DNA from: Bacteroides oleiciplenus YIT 12058
GTDB lineage: Bacteria > Bacteroidota > Bacteroidia > Bacteroidales > Bacteroidaceae
Length of the DNA: 64,000 nucleotides
Direction: 5' to 3'
NCBI RefSeq assembly: GCF_000315485.1
Contig: NZ_JH992946.1
Location: 1 to 64,000 of the forward strand
Shown: positions 44,043 to 54,453 of the stretch, piece by piece
Layout: every line of letters starts with the position of its first letter
Position numbering within the stretch: the stretch's first letter is position 1
Notes under the pieces: generated by a model
What the model was told of the DNA's origin: nothing
Database searches by the model: none
What the model saw: only the letters and a program-made list of their open reading frames with translations
Program-made: the position numbers and the translations under genes

Positions 44043-46385
44043 CTATAAATTGATTATAGCCTTATATTCCGGCAGTATCTCCACATTCTTCACTTCACAA
44101 TTAGCTCCCCGTTGTGTAAAATCGGGGATAGCATCATGTGGAAGGTCGATTAAGTAAGGAGCATTTTTGTGCAGAGGACGAAAGTAGAAATTCATATCAT
44201 GTTCTTTCAATTCATTCTGAAAGCGTTTCAGTCCGATAGTCCAAGGGGCACCATCATAGAAGTGGTCAAGTACTATTGACCCATTAATAAATGCCATGGC
44301 TACATCTCCCACATACTGAACGCGTAGGAAGTACTCATTGACTTGCGGCAAAGAAGGCTGGTCAACATGTACAGTCATTCTGCGTGCTCCTACTTTCTTC
44401 CAATCGGCAACAACAGAAACCGAATCCACTTCAATAGTTTGTTGCTTCCATCCGGCACGCGAAGGATAAAGAATATAGTCTATCCGGTTCTCACCCAGAC
44501 TCAGTAAAGTACATTTGTCCTTCTCCGGCAAAACAGTAGCGCGGGTAATCAAAATACGATTGTTTACTTTCATCGTATTCAATGCCTGTTCACGGGTCAA
44601 AGTTGTCACCATCACTTTTTTCCCGTTCTTTGTGGTTATAGAGAAAGTGCTTTTCACTCCCGGTATCGGCGCATAAAATGATTTGCCTGATTTTAGCGTA
44701 GCTTTGTCAAAACTATATTCAGGCGTAAATCCTTCAGGAGCGAAGAAGAAGTAATGTTCTTTGCCATTATCCTCTATCTTAGTAAGCAACTGAGCCGTTG
44801 CATACTTTAAAACGGCATCTTCCATATGCAGGTTAAAAGGTAGAATGGCACTTACATCTTTTTTCAGAGTGAATGTCCCTTTTGCGGGAATCATTAAACT
44901 TTCATTCCGAAGGTTCAGTTTGAACTGCAAATCCTTCTGGTCGACACGTGCCGTATCGTGGTCTTGGAAATTAGTCATAAAAATAAAACCGGAATCATCT
45001 TTCATACGAACCGCATACCGCAGTGTTTCCCGGTTGGCCGGAGTAATCCGGTCGTTCCCTTCGGGCAAAACAGTTTCCATCGGAGCCAAGGATGAACTGA
45101 AGTCTTCCAGGAAAGTATGAAGAATCCGTAAGTTCTGATAAGAATCACGAACCAGTCCAAACTCACCGATAGGCGCCTGAAAATCATAAGAGATTTTTGG
45201 TACTCCCATCAGTTCATCACTCAAGAAACCTACGCCATTATTCTGTTTGGGTGTAGACCCGCCATGGTACATATAATAACCGATGCCATTAGCACCGCTA
45301 CCCAACGAGCGTACCATCAAAGCTTCAGCAGCTTCAGCTTTCACTATCGGACGACGGGAATAAATCATCTGAATACCTACTCCCATTTCAGCGGTAAATG
45401 AGGGGTATTTATCAGTATTGTAACGCACCGGTGCATAATCCGGATTACGCTGTATATCCTTAAACATACAGAAGGGTGACATAGACGGTTCCGCCCAGAA
45501 CGGATAAGTATAAGCCGCCGTCACAGGAATCACTTCATTCTCAACTATTGCTGCATTACCCCAACCTGTGGCTGTATACAATGGAGCTATGATACCCGCT
45601 TTTTCAGCCATGTCCTTCAAGGTTTTCATATGGAGGTCTCCTAATTCAGCAGTCGTAATTTTTTTATCTTGCACACTTACACCAATCATCGTGATGCCGG
45701 CATCATAAGTGGCAACAGTCATATCGCCCGGTGCACCGGGATAGTTGATAGCCCAAGGAGCAGCAGAATGTTGATGTTCATTCTCAATCTGGATACCGAT
45801 AATAGGTCCTCCATCCTGATAATAAAGTCCTTTCAGTTGGAGGGCAATCTGTTCATACAGTCGTTTGACAATGGTCAAGTAATTCACATCATTGGAGCGC
45901 ACTTCCAGCGGTTTAGCGAAAAGCCAGTCAGGAAAACCACCGTTGCGCATTTCACCGTGGCAGAAAGGGCCGATACGTACAATGACAGGCATGTCATGTT
46001 TCTGGCATAACTGAATAAAATTCCGTAAATCACGGTTACCCGACCAGTCAAATACGCCTTCTACTTCCTCGTGTACATTCCAAAACACATAAGTCGGAAT
46101 AACATTCACACCACCCGCCTTAATTTTCAGTATTTGTTCTTCCCATTGCTCAGCCGGATAACGGCTGTAATGAAATTCACCCATAACAGGAATGACAGGT
46201 TTACCATCAATGGACATATAATAACTATTCACATCAATGCTGCCTCCTGAAGGACTTTTACCTCCCAACTTCAGGTGACCGAAATAGATTTCTTTAGCAA
46301 CCTCCGGGGCTGAAAGTTCGTACACCTGCTGAGCCTGTAAAAACACTGTGACACATGAGAATAAGATTAAAAATAATTGTTTCAT
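44043..46385 (-). CDS. GH35 beta-galactosidase
   Basis: 780 residues with a signal peptide (ends LQAQ). The TIM barrel has GEFHYSRYPAEQWEEQILKIKAGG, YVFWNVHEEVEGVFDWSG and RIGPFCHGEMRNGGFPDWL, all typical of GH35. Acid/base Glu 203 (IGIQIENEHQH) and nucleophile Glu 333 (FTAEMGVG). The family usually has ENEYG; HQH after ENE is a small deviation. C-terminal beta-domains contain MAFINGSIVLDHFYDG. It releases beta-linked galactose in the periplasm. Last gene of PUL B, 56 bases after the GH2 gene upstream. Confidence 0.92.
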   Translation of the reverse strand: MKQLFLILFSCVTVFLQAQQVYELSAPEVAKEIYFGHLKLGGKSPSGGSIDVNSYYMSIDGKPVIPVMGEFHYSRYPAEQWEEQILKIKAGGVNVIPTYVFWNVHEEVEGVFDWSGNRDLRNFIQLCQKHDMPVIVRIGPFCHGEMRNGGFPDWLFAKPLEVRSNDVNYLTIVKRLYEQIALQLKGLYYQDGGPIIGIQIENEHQHSAAPWAINYPGAPGDMTVATYDAGITMIGVSVQDKKITTAELGDLHMKTLKDMAEKAGIIAPLYTATGWGNAAIVENEVIPVTAAYTYPFWAEPSMSPFCMFKDIQRNPDYAPVRYNTDKYPSFTAEMGVGIQMIYSRRPIVKAEAAEALMVRSLGSGANGIGYYMYHGGSTPKQNNGVGFLSDELMGVPKISYDFQAPIGEFGLVRDSYQNLRILHTFLEDFSSSLAPMETVLPEGNDRITPANRETLRYAVRMKDDSGFIFMTNFQDHDTARVDQKDLQFKLNLRNESLMIPAKGTFTLKKDVSAILPFNLHMEDAVLKYATAQLLTKIEDNGKEHYFFFAPEGFTPEYSFDKATLKSGKSFYAPIPGVKSTFSITTKNGKKVMVTTLTREQALNTMKVNNRILITRATVLPEKDKCTLLSLGENRIDYILYPSRAGWKQQTIEVDSVSVVADWKKVGARRMTVHVDQPSLPQVNEYFLRVQYVGDVAMAFINGSIVLDHFYDGAPWTIGLKRFQNELKEHDMNFYFRPLHKNAPYLIDLPHDAIPDFTQRGANCEVKNVEILPEYKAIINL

Positions 46386-46441
46386 ATAGCAATATAATTA
46401 AACATTTAACATAAAAGCATTAAGCGTCAAATGACAGTATT

Positions 46442-49255
46442 TCATTTCTTACTTATCAAACTATTTATCATCTCCGTATCCATACTTATTTCCGGGCAGA
46501 AAGAAGCACTTTGCATATACCTCTTCAAACTATACAATAACTGCCGGGCCGACTGCCGTTTGTCCATATCCTGATGGAAATCGATTCCCGAAACCAACAG
46601 TTTTCCGGACCCTACTTTCACTTCAAACAGCAGAGCAAGCGAACGATTCGTGAACCAATCATCAATAACCCGGACTATCGGTTGAATATCTTTCGACAAC
46701 TTTCCGATTTGAATGGATCCGGAATGGCTCATGGCATCCCACCATTGATAATTACTGTAAAAATCGGTAGGGAAAAGGGCTAAAGCCGGATGTTCCGGGT
46801 TACAAAGCAGGCCCAATGTATGCGGAGCTTGCCCTTCAGTCCATGAAGTATTCCAGAAAATGCTTGAAAAACCAATGGCTATATCACCACCGAATTCTTT
46901 GGCCAGAGTGCCTTTCTTTAAAGACAGCAGGGCCTTTCCTCCTTTATTCAGATGTTTGAGAGTTGCTTCATCCAGACAATCCGTCAGAAGAATATCACTG
47001 TCATCGAATGCCTCTTTTTGGGCGGGATAGACCCAAAAATCCCAATCGTTACAATAACCGCCTACAGAAACTTCCAGATTTAATTGGCAGGCTTGTGTCA
47101 CATGATTCAAGTGGAACTGGATATCCCCTATTTTCAGGCAATTGCCTATTGGTAACCGCGCAACAGAGAAAGCACCTTGCTTTACAACATTCCCCTGTTT
47201 ATCTTTCACGGTCCACTGAATATCCGGCTGCAAAAGTTCTTCCTTATAATTCGCCACTTCTACTTGTGCCGCAAACTTCTCATTATTCTCGAAAATCAAT
47301 CGGGGCATGCGCGCCAGCGGAACAATGCTATTGCAAAAGCGCCTGTATTCTTCAGCTGTCACGTATCCCTTCTCCTCCCAGAAGGCGTCCAATGTGCCTA
47401 CCAGTGCCGTTCCCTGACCGGGGAAATCATTCAATCCCAACAACTGGAAGCCTCCGAATCCAGGAGTGCGCAAGGCTGCCTCGATATCAGCTTTGTAGCA
47501 TAAGGTCTGCAATTTCCCCGAAGCAATAAGGAAGCTGTCGGCCAGTGCTCTCAACCCGTTTTCAATCAAGCTTTCCTGAAATATCTCAAAGTTCTTAGGA
47601 TGGTATACTCCCGTATATTTTTTCATTTCTCTGAAATTAGGATACACGCACCATTGTCCTATTTCATGGCTTATAAACGGCTGACTGAATTTAGAAGTAT
47701 AGCTACTCCAATCGTAGGCTGTAGAAGGTGCTTTGCTATTGATAATACTGCCCAGACCCTCTCCCCAATGCTGGATACGTGGTTCCGAGTCACTCAGAAA
47801 CTCATTTTCCGGTAGATTAGGCCAACCGGCGGAAGAGGTATATAAACGGCGGACATCATGCGCTTTCCAATATGAAACAAAATCAGCCAGATATTCTTTA
47901 TGGTTCTTGCCACGGGGTTCATTGCCATGAGCCAGCATACAAAAAGAGGGATGATTGCCATAGGCCTTCACGATATGCCCGGCTTCAGCCAACAAAAATG
48001 CATCGACAGGCTTGCCTTCGCCAATGGATGAAGACTGATTAGGCCAGGAAGAACACTCTACCTGACAGTACAGCCCCAATTCATCCGCAGCTTCAAAGGC
48101 GGCTTCAGGCGGACACCAGGAATGAAAACGGATATGATTAATGCCGTACTCCTTACATATACGGAATTCACGCAACCATTCCGCCTTATCCGTAGCGGGA
48201 TACCCGGTCAATGGGAAAGCGGCACAGTGCAAGGTTCCACGCATAAAAGCAGGATGGCCGTTTAATTGTAACTTTCCTTCCTTTACAGACCAGTCGCGGC
48301 AACCGAACGTAAGTTGCCGGCTGTCCAATTCTTTTTTATTAGCACGTAGCGCATATTTCAAAGTATATAGGTTAGGATGGAATTCATCCCAGTAGGCCAC
48401 ACTCTCCGGAAGCGGTAATACCAGCTCAAGTTTGTTATCGCCCGGTTGCATTGTATGTTGTTCGATGACTTCGGTTCCTTCAAGGTGGAAAATCAAATCA
48501 ACTTTCTTTTTCTTTGCTTCACCATTATGCACGTTTAACTTCAATGTCAACTTACGGTCGGCCAGAGAAGGATAGACATCGACATGCTCATAAAAGATTC
48601 TTGACTTTGCTTCCAAATACATAGCACCGGCTATGCCATTCCAGTTGCCCTGTGTATGGTCTGAAATGCTATGCGAGTTTTCACCCGGATCGATGTCTCT
48701 GACTTTATTGTCCACACGAACCGAAATCCTGTGCTTACCGGGTTTCAAATAATCCGTCAGGTCATATTCCTGAGGTGCGCTTAAAGCATTACGCATTCCC
48801 ACTTCAACGCCATCTATCCATACGCGGCTTTCCCAATGGCATCTTTCAAAGAATAACCGGATTACTTTATCTTTCCATGTTTCAGGTATGTCTATATCAC
48901 GCTGATACCACGCCACACCTGTATAATATTTGTCGGGCTGCAGCCAGAAAGGTACTTTAATGTTATCTTCCTTACGATAACGTTCATACTTATCCTGTTC
49001 AAAAAAAGCCATATCAGATAGAGTGCCAGTCCACGGAGTTTGAATGTTGACAGGATCCCCTTTTCCATTTGTCAGCATAGAACCAGGTAATTTCACTTGG
49101 TCTTTCAATGTTTGCAGATACCACTGACTGGTAATCCCTACTTCTTCTTTATCTATGGCAAAACGCCAAATGCCGGACAGATCAATTCGCTGCGCATAGC
49201 TCGACAAAAAGAACTGCAACAATATTGCTAATGTAAAGTAATATTTCATAAACAA
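46442..49255 (-). CDS. GH2 family glycosidase
   Basis: 937 residues with a signal peptide (ends SSYAQ). Sugar-binding jelly roll (DIDIPETWKDKVIRLFFERCHWESRVWIDG), Ig-like domain, TIM barrel (GHPAFMRGTLHCAAFP, NHIRFHSWCPPEAAFEAADELGL). Acid/base Glu 446 (LAHGNEPRG) and nucleophile Glu 531 (FISHEIGQW) are in place. The long C-terminal part contains further beta-domains. The substrate sugar cannot be told from the motifs (galactose, glucuronate and others are all possible in GH2). It follows the GH2-like gene by 83 bases and precedes GH35, so the pair probably acts on the same glycan. Confidence 0.88.
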   Translation of the reverse strand: MFMKYYFTLAILLQFFLSSYAQRIDLSGIWRFAIDKEEVGITSQWYLQTLKDQVKLPGSMLTNGKGDPVNIQTPWTGTLSDMAFFEQDKYERYRKEDNIKVPFWLQPDKYYTGVAWYQRDIDIPETWKDKVIRLFFERCHWESRVWIDGVEVGMRNALSAPQEYDLTDYLKPGKHRISVRVDNKVRDIDPGENSHSISDHTQGNWNGIAGAMYLEAKSRIFYEHVDVYPSLADRKLTLKLNVHNGEAKKKKVDLIFHLEGTEVIEQHTMQPGDNKLELVLPLPESVAYWDEFHPNLYTLKYALRANKKELDSRQLTFGCRDWSVKEGKLQLNGHPAFMRGTLHCAAFPLTGYPATDKAEWLREFRICKEYGINHIRFHSWCPPEAAFEAADELGLYCQVECSSWPNQSSSIGEGKPVDAFLLAEAGHIVKAYGNHPSFCMLAHGNEPRGKNHKEYLADFVSYWKAHDVRRLYTSSAGWPNLPENEFLSDSEPRIQHWGEGLGSIINSKAPSTAYDWSSYTSKFSQPFISHEIGQWCVYPNFREMKKYTGVYHPKNFEIFQESLIENGLRALADSFLIASGKLQTLCYKADIEAALRTPGFGGFQLLGLNDFPGQGTALVGTLDAFWEEKGYVTAEEYRRFCNSIVPLARMPRLIFENNEKFAAQVEVANYKEELLQPDIQWTVKDKQGNVVKQGAFSVARLPIGNCLKIGDIQFHLNHVTQACQLNLEVSVGGYCNDWDFWVYPAQKEAFDDSDILLTDCLDEATLKHLNKGGKALLSLKKGTLAKEFGGDIAIGFSSIFWNTSWTEGQAPHTLGLLCNPEHPALALFPTDFYSNYQWWDAMSHSGSIQIGKLSKDIQPIVRVIDDWFTNRSLALLFEVKVGSGKLLVSGIDFHQDMDKRQSARQLLYSLKRYMQSASFCPEISMDTEMINSLISKK

Positions 49256-49338
49256 ATTAAATTAATAACATGATCACACAATAATAAACTCAAATTTTCC
49301 CACTAATCTATAAATTAAAGATAAGAACAACCTATTTT

Positions 49339-52300
49339 TCATTTTTGCATAATTTGATAGCCAAAAAAATAATATCCATCCGATAATTTCGGCAACTCTA
49401 GCTTACCCAAAACAGTAGAGGTTCTGCCACTAGGCAAAGCAACATTCTGATATATCCTCTTATCCATAAGTTCCCCTTCTTCATTTATAATTTCTACTAT
49501 TACATCAACAGTTCGTTCACTACCTATATTCAGTACAAGCAATTCGGGAGCATCACTAGGACCGTAAACAATATCAACATCCTTTGAACCCGCCAGCACA
49601 GATTGAAATCCCATCTGATTAGTATAAAAAGAAAGTTTTTTATTCCCCAAAGCATCAATAAGAGGTTTCTGATATGTTCCCATATTCGGACCTCCCCACA
49701 TACAGCACCAAGATAAACCATCATAATCAAGCCAACGCATTTTACGAATACATTCATAAGCACTAAAAGCCTGCCATGCCTGACTTTCCTTCCATTCGTC
49801 AAAAGTCAATAATCTGCCAATACTCCCTATATCATAATCCCATTCATAAGAATGGTACTTATATATAGGACTCCCCTTGTAAAGTTTCCAATTCATCTGA
49901 CCTATCGACTCTTCCTGCTCAAAATTAAAATATGCCCTTTTTTTACTTTGCAAATAGTCGTTGATCGGCACATTACCTTTCCATTTTTTAGGGAAAGGCC
50001 AAAGACGCAAATATTCCCAATCCTGTCCAAATCCTGTAGGATAATCCATACTCCCTCTAGCTATGCGTGGTGCAGTCCAAACAGGATCACAATTATCATC
50101 TTTTTCTCCATTGTTATTTATCGTGCCATCATCATTATGAGGACCTATATGGCGAAGATCGGCGGATGGTGTTATCAGACGGGTTGTGTCAAGTGGATGT
50201 ATTATATTATACACTTTATTATAAAACACCATAGCATCATTCCATTTCGATAAATCTGGGTGGTTAGAAGGTTGCCAAATAATCACACTCGGTGAATTAC
50301 GAGCCTGTCGAACATATTTGCCTAATCCTTCAAAATCCATAGTAAATGGAGAACGGACACGTATCCATGAGGCTGTAGTCCAAATATACATTAATCCCAG
50401 TTGATCCGCCATTTCCAACATTCGTGGGTCATTGGTACCATCTTGTCCATAATTATCAGACCAATGTACACTCATTCTCATACCATTACCATTCATTTTT
50501 TTTACAGCAAGGAGTTCTTTCATTAAATCTTCAGATGACGGAGCCAAAAGATCTGTTGAAAGTTTGTCGAGAGGAAAACGCTGTCCAAAATAAAGCGGAG
50601 CTTTTAACAGTTCCGGTTTTCCATTAATACGAAAAATACCTCCTTCTTGGCCTACTGTGCGGAAACCTGTTGTTAAAACATAATCATCGGTATACCTACT
50701 TATATATAATTCACGGCTTTTAGCTTTATCACCGTCTATCGCACGATATTCTTCACGCTTATATCCACTGTTATAATTGCTAAGTAATACTCTAACTTGA
50801 TAAAGTTGTGGAGAACTTACACTCCATAATTTTACATTATCAACAAGAAATTGAAGTTTAAAAGTTTTTATTTCTTGAGGAGTTAGAGAAATATCAATTG
50901 AATCAATATTCGTTTCTATTCCAGCTTCAACAGGAAACCATTCTTTAAGTAGAACATTAAGTTTTCCCTCATAAAATGTGTGGTGTTTATTCTCAATCGT
51001 CACTTCTGCGGTAATCATGGCTTTCTTATCTGAAAGTCCATTGGTATAGACAAACATATCAGTTATCATAGTAGATTGAGTGAGATGTAACGATGAGCGG
51101 CCTGCAAACCATCCAATATTAAGATCTGTTGGCGCATGGTGCATAGCATTTGACTGATCAGCCTTGAAACTGTTAACTTTGAGGGCTATAAGGTTCTCTG
51201 CATCAGGACTTAAATATTGAGTTATGTCAATCATTTGTGGATGTGGAGTTTTTATAACCTCCACAATTTTTCCATTAATCCAAAGTTCTCCATTAGGAAA
51301 CATAGCTTCAAGTTCATAAAATGCTCTAACAAAATTGCCCACATGTACTGTTTTTCTTAGATAAATATCTTCACCCTCATGTCTTTCACTCCCATGAGCT
51401 TTAGGTAATATGCAGTCTTTCCACAATGAATCATCATATTCTTTTCTCATCCAATTGTCTATATTTTGTTTTACTTCAAAATCATCATCAATGAATGTTT
51501 CTACATAATAAGGCCAATTTATCATTGAATGATCTGTTGTCTTTTTATAGCCAACTCCCCATATATTGTCTATAACTGTACCTTTCATCCCTTCAATGAT
51601 AAGTTGATCAACTCTTTTAAGTGATATATCTGATAATAGTTCAAAATCGGAGACTAATTTATCTGCGATCTTTAAATTAAATCGATGCTCAGAGGGAGCA
51701 AGATCTATCTCTGCAAGCCAGGTTTTCAGAGATAGGGTTTTCAGAGTCTGGCTATAATACCTTTTACCATTACTTATATAATAAGAACGATGCATACTAT
51801 CAACTCCAAACTCACAAACAGTCTTTCTGTTTTTACTATCCACGAACTTTATAACTACAGGATTGTTATTCATGTCAAGTTGCAATTTGAATCTCCAATT
51901 TTGTGGAGTTATATCAAGAACCAATGAGGCAGCATCTTTGAAAACTAAGTTTCCGTCATCTATAGAAATTTTATTATTCAGATTTTTCCAAAGCTTAAGT
52001 CGCTTGTCATACTCTTCGCATTGACCTTCACGGTAACAATAGAACTTCCATCCATCATAGAGACGTATTTCTTTTCTTACTTGAGGTAAAGGTTGAGGTT
52101 TAAGCTGTTTCATGGCCTTAGTTATTTCCTTTTCAGATATAACTTGCTGATCCAGCTTTTCATCCCCAAAAAACTTACAAGCATAATTGGCATATTTATT
52201 AAGATATTCAATACGCTGATTAGTCGTAAATACTGATGTAGGACCCTTATAATCCGTTTCACCATTAGCTGTCTTACTTGAAGAAACATACCTCAATTCA

Positions 52301-52407
52301 AAAGACTTTGAGATACACTTATCATCGCTCTGTGCGCCTGCTACTAATGTTGTAATAATTAGTTTACAGAATAGAACGCATCTTATTATATCTTTATTTA
52401 TTTTCAT
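49339..52407 (-). CDS. GH2-like protein lacking the canonical acid/base residue
   Basis: 1022 residues with a signal peptide (ends VAGAQ). Residues about 110-290 form an extra beta-sandwich placed before the GH2 sugar-binding domain (about 295-450, PNGELWINGKIVEVI). Then an Ig-like domain and a barrel with MNGNGMRMSVHWSDNYG and DQLGLMYIWTTASWI. Where GH2 enzymes have a NE acid/base (as in WSxGNE), this one reads IIWQPSNHPD (708-718), that is Asn-His. The nucleophile region FNFEQEESIGQ (Glu 830 or 832) is acidic. Codon usage is visibly more AT-rich than in the next gene. It may be inactive, use another acid, or have changed chemistry. Confidence 0.75.
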   Translation of the reverse strand: MKINKDIIRCVLFCKLIITTLVAGAQSDDKCISKSFELRYVSSSKTANGETDYKGPTSVFTTNQRIEYLNKYANYACKFFGDEKLDQQVISEKEITKAMKQLKPQPLPQVRKEIRLYDGWKFYCYREGQCEEYDKRLKLWKNLNNKISIDDGNLVFKDAASLVLDITPQNWRFKLQLDMNNNPVVIKFVDSKNRKTVCEFGVDSMHRSYYISNGKRYYSQTLKTLSLKTWLAEIDLAPSEHRFNLKIADKLVSDFELLSDISLKRVDQLIIEGMKGTVIDNIWGVGYKKTTDHSMINWPYYVETFIDDDFEVKQNIDNWMRKEYDDSLWKDCILPKAHGSERHEGEDIYLRKTVHVGNFVRAFYELEAMFPNGELWINGKIVEVIKTPHPQMIDITQYLSPDAENLIALKVNSFKADQSNAMHHAPTDLNIGWFAGRSSLHLTQSTMITDMFVYTNGLSDKKAMITAEVTIENKHHTFYEGKLNVLLKEWFPVEAGIETNIDSIDISLTPQEIKTFKLQFLVDNVKLWSVSSPQLYQVRVLLSNYNSGYKREEYRAIDGDKAKSRELYISRYTDDYVLTTGFRTVGQEGGIFRINGKPELLKAPLYFGQRFPLDKLSTDLLAPSSEDLMKELLAVKKMNGNGMRMSVHWSDNYGQDGTNDPRMLEMADQLGLMYIWTTASWIRVRSPFTMDFEGLGKYVRQARNSPSVIIWQPSNHPDLSKWNDAMVFYNKVYNIIHPLDTTRLITPSADLRHIGPHNDDGTINNNGEKDDNCDPVWTAPRIARGSMDYPTGFGQDWEYLRLWPFPKKWKGNVPINDYLQSKKRAYFNFEQEESIGQMNWKLYKGSPIYKYHSYEWDYDIGSIGRLLTFDEWKESQAWQAFSAYECIRKMRWLDYDGLSWCCMWGGPNMGTYQKPLIDALGNKKLSFYTNQMGFQSVLAGSKDVDIVYGPSDAPELLVLNIGSERTVDVIVEIINEEGELMDKRIYQNVALPSGRTSTVLGKLELPKLSDGYYFFGYQIMQK

Positions 52408-52835
52408 ACTGTTAATGTTTGCTGTTTATATTAACTAAAGTTTTCTTATCTACCTTGTTCTGCTATATAGTGAAATATTTGTTGACTAAATAAACTTATG
52501 CTAACTTGAATTATCTAACTTTGACAAAGTTTCATCTATAATACGCTCAATATATATCTTGATTTCATGAGTAATAGCTTCTCGCACATCAATATCTTCA
52601 ATATTCTATTTTGTTGATTATATGTAATAACCATATTCTCATAATTTAAATGTATATGTTATGACAAAGTATTGTATCTTACAGCATATCAGGAATTCGC
52701 TATTCTATATAATCAAACAATGGTCAGAAAATATTGCGTTTCTGTTTGCGGAATAGCTCGCTCATGCATTCATGTATAATGCCTCAAGGTTTATTAATAC
52801 AAATGGCTTACTACACTTCATACATAATCTCCCGA
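52408..52835. other. Intergenic stretch between susD-3 and the GH2-like gene
   Basis: About 430 AT-rich bases with no supported gene. On the minus strand no exact TAnnTTTG box was found for the GH2-like gene. A plus-strand TAACTTTG at 52516-52523 exists without a -33 partner. Confidence 0.4.
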
Positions 52836-52873
52836 AATATCACTGTCAGATTATAGTATCTGACAGTGATATT
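52836..52873 (-). terminator. Terminator hairpin after susD-3
   Basis: Perfect 15-bp stem AATATCACTGTCAGA / TCTGACAGTGATATT with an 8-base loop, 38 bases past the susD stop. No strong T-tract, but the stem is long and its inner part is strong. Confidence 0.6.
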
Positions 52874-52910
52874 CAACGGATTAACTTTAAACTGCTTCTT
52901 CTGATATATC

Positions 52911-54440
52911 TCAATAACCGCTATTCTGTCGTATAGCCCCCTTTGATTCAGTGATGTAAGTCTCCGGTATCGGAAATCTGTTGTACGTTCCTTCTACACT
53001 TTGAGTGGTTTTGCTATGTGTGACAGCACGTTTTTTAGCAAATGTTGTAAACTTGCCAAAACGAATTTCGTCTTGACGAGCATGTCCTTCATGAAACAAC
53101 TCATGTATGCGTTCCATAAATAATGCTTCCATAAAAATATCATAATTAGATATGGCAACAGCGTCAAGGTTTGCTAGCCCTGCACGATTGCGAATACGAT
53201 TCACCAAAGTTATAGCTTCATTGGTCACTGCTTTTTGGTTACGTGTAATACATTCTGCAAGTGTCAGAATCACATCAGAAAAGCGATAGATAATAAGATT
53301 ATTAGCAGATGTACTATTGTTAGAGTTATGATCAGGGCCATATTTTAATGCTATAACTCCTAATTGTAACTGTGAATTATCGCCAGTCCATTTACCATTT
53401 TCATCATACCAGCCTTTCTTTTCCTCACCCTTATTATTGATATATGATGGGTATAAACAATTCATGCGGAGGTCACCATTCTCAAATGTCTCATACACAT
53501 CAATCGGCATTAGATATCCACTCCAACCACCGGTCATCGTTCCAAATGGGAAGTCACCAGGCAGACACTCTGCGGTAAAATTCTGATAAGTAGAAGTAGC
53601 ATTGAGATTGCCACTAAGACGGTAAATGACTTCATTGTTATCTAAATAGCCGAAATCGAACACGTTGCTTGGATTGTCTAGCAAAGAATATACACTTTTC
53701 TCCATCGAATAAATTTGGCGAGCAAGTATTTCTGCTTCCGAATACTTTCCACGAATCATATAATATTTAAGTAGAATCATCATAGCTGTCCCTTTAGTCA
53801 TTCGTCCTATTTCTGCTTTCTCAGGAAGATCTGCTATTGCGTCGCGAAGATCGCTTTCCATCATAGCATCATATTCTTCATCAGTAGCCTGAGGCAAATA
53901 TACAAATATTTCTGGATTATCGAGTACTTCATCAGAGGCGATAGGAACAGGACCGAAAAAGTCATACATAAATAGTGCCATCATGCCACGCAATGCTTTT
54001 ACTTCAGCAATATATGGAGCAAGCACAGATCTTGAAAGATTTACTTTTTCAAGTGTACGTATCGTATTACGACAACGAGAAATGACATTATAGCGACTGT
54101 ACCAAGTGCTTAATTCTGCTGGTGTATCACCTGCTGTCCACTGCTGAAAATACAACTTATCCCATTGACCACCCCAACCAGTCCACAATGTTCCAGCTGT
54201 GAATTCTGATACTGATATCCATCCCTTACGATCAGCTGCAAACAATGCATCTTTGTTCCAAGTCCCCGTGTTATAGTAATAATAAAGGGCATTAACTGCA
54301 AGTTCTACATCGGTCTCCGTTTGAGGAAACATTTCCGTATTGATTTCTGTATAGCTTTCTCTTTCAAGTGTACATGAAGTTACCACAAGAAATAGGGTTA
54401 AAGATACTGTATATATTATTTTTTTCATATTTGTAATCAT
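52911..54440 (-). CDS. SusD/RagB-type surface glycan-binding lipoprotein 3
   Basis: 509 residues. Lipobox VVTSC with Cys 23 counted from the first ATG; a second ATG four codons later (MKKIIYTVSL) is an equally good start. SusD features: FPQTETDVELAVNALYYYYN, the helical repeat RNTIRTLEKVNLSRS and the C-terminal IYRFSDVILTLAECITRNQ, ERIHELFHEGHARQDEIRFGKF and FPIPETYITE. It lies 13 bases downstream of susC-3 and forms the transporter lid of PUL B. A long hairpin follows. Confidence 0.93.
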   Translation of the reverse strand: MITNMKKIIYTVSLTLFLVVTSCTLERESYTEINTEMFPQTETDVELAVNALYYYYNTGTWNKDALFAADRKGWISVSEFTAGTLWTGWGGQWDKLYFQQWTAGDTPAELSTWYSRYNVISRCRNTIRTLEKVNLSRSVLAPYIAEVKALRGMMALFMYDFFGPVPIASDEVLDNPEIFVYLPQATDEEYDAMMESDLRDAIADLPEKAEIGRMTKGTAMMILLKYYMIRGKYSEAEILARQIYSMEKSVYSLLDNPSNVFDFGYLDNNEVIYRLSGNLNATSTYQNFTAECLPGDFPFGTMTGGWSGYLMPIDVYETFENGDLRMNCLYPSYINNKGEEKKGWYDENGKWTGDNSQLQLGVIALKYGPDHNSNNSTSANNLIIYRFSDVILTLAECITRNQKAVTNEAITLVNRIRNRAGLANLDAVAISNYDIFMEALFMERIHELFHEGHARQDEIRFGKFTTFAKKRAVTHSKTTQSVEGTYNRFPIPETYITESKGAIRQNSGY

Positions 54441-54453
54441 TTTGTTTATTCTT

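Noticed and set aside
52516..52523. Plus-strand TAACTTTG box that could start an antisense RNA into susD-3
   Set aside because: A single -7-like box without a -33 element at the right distance in an AT-rich region is expected by chance.
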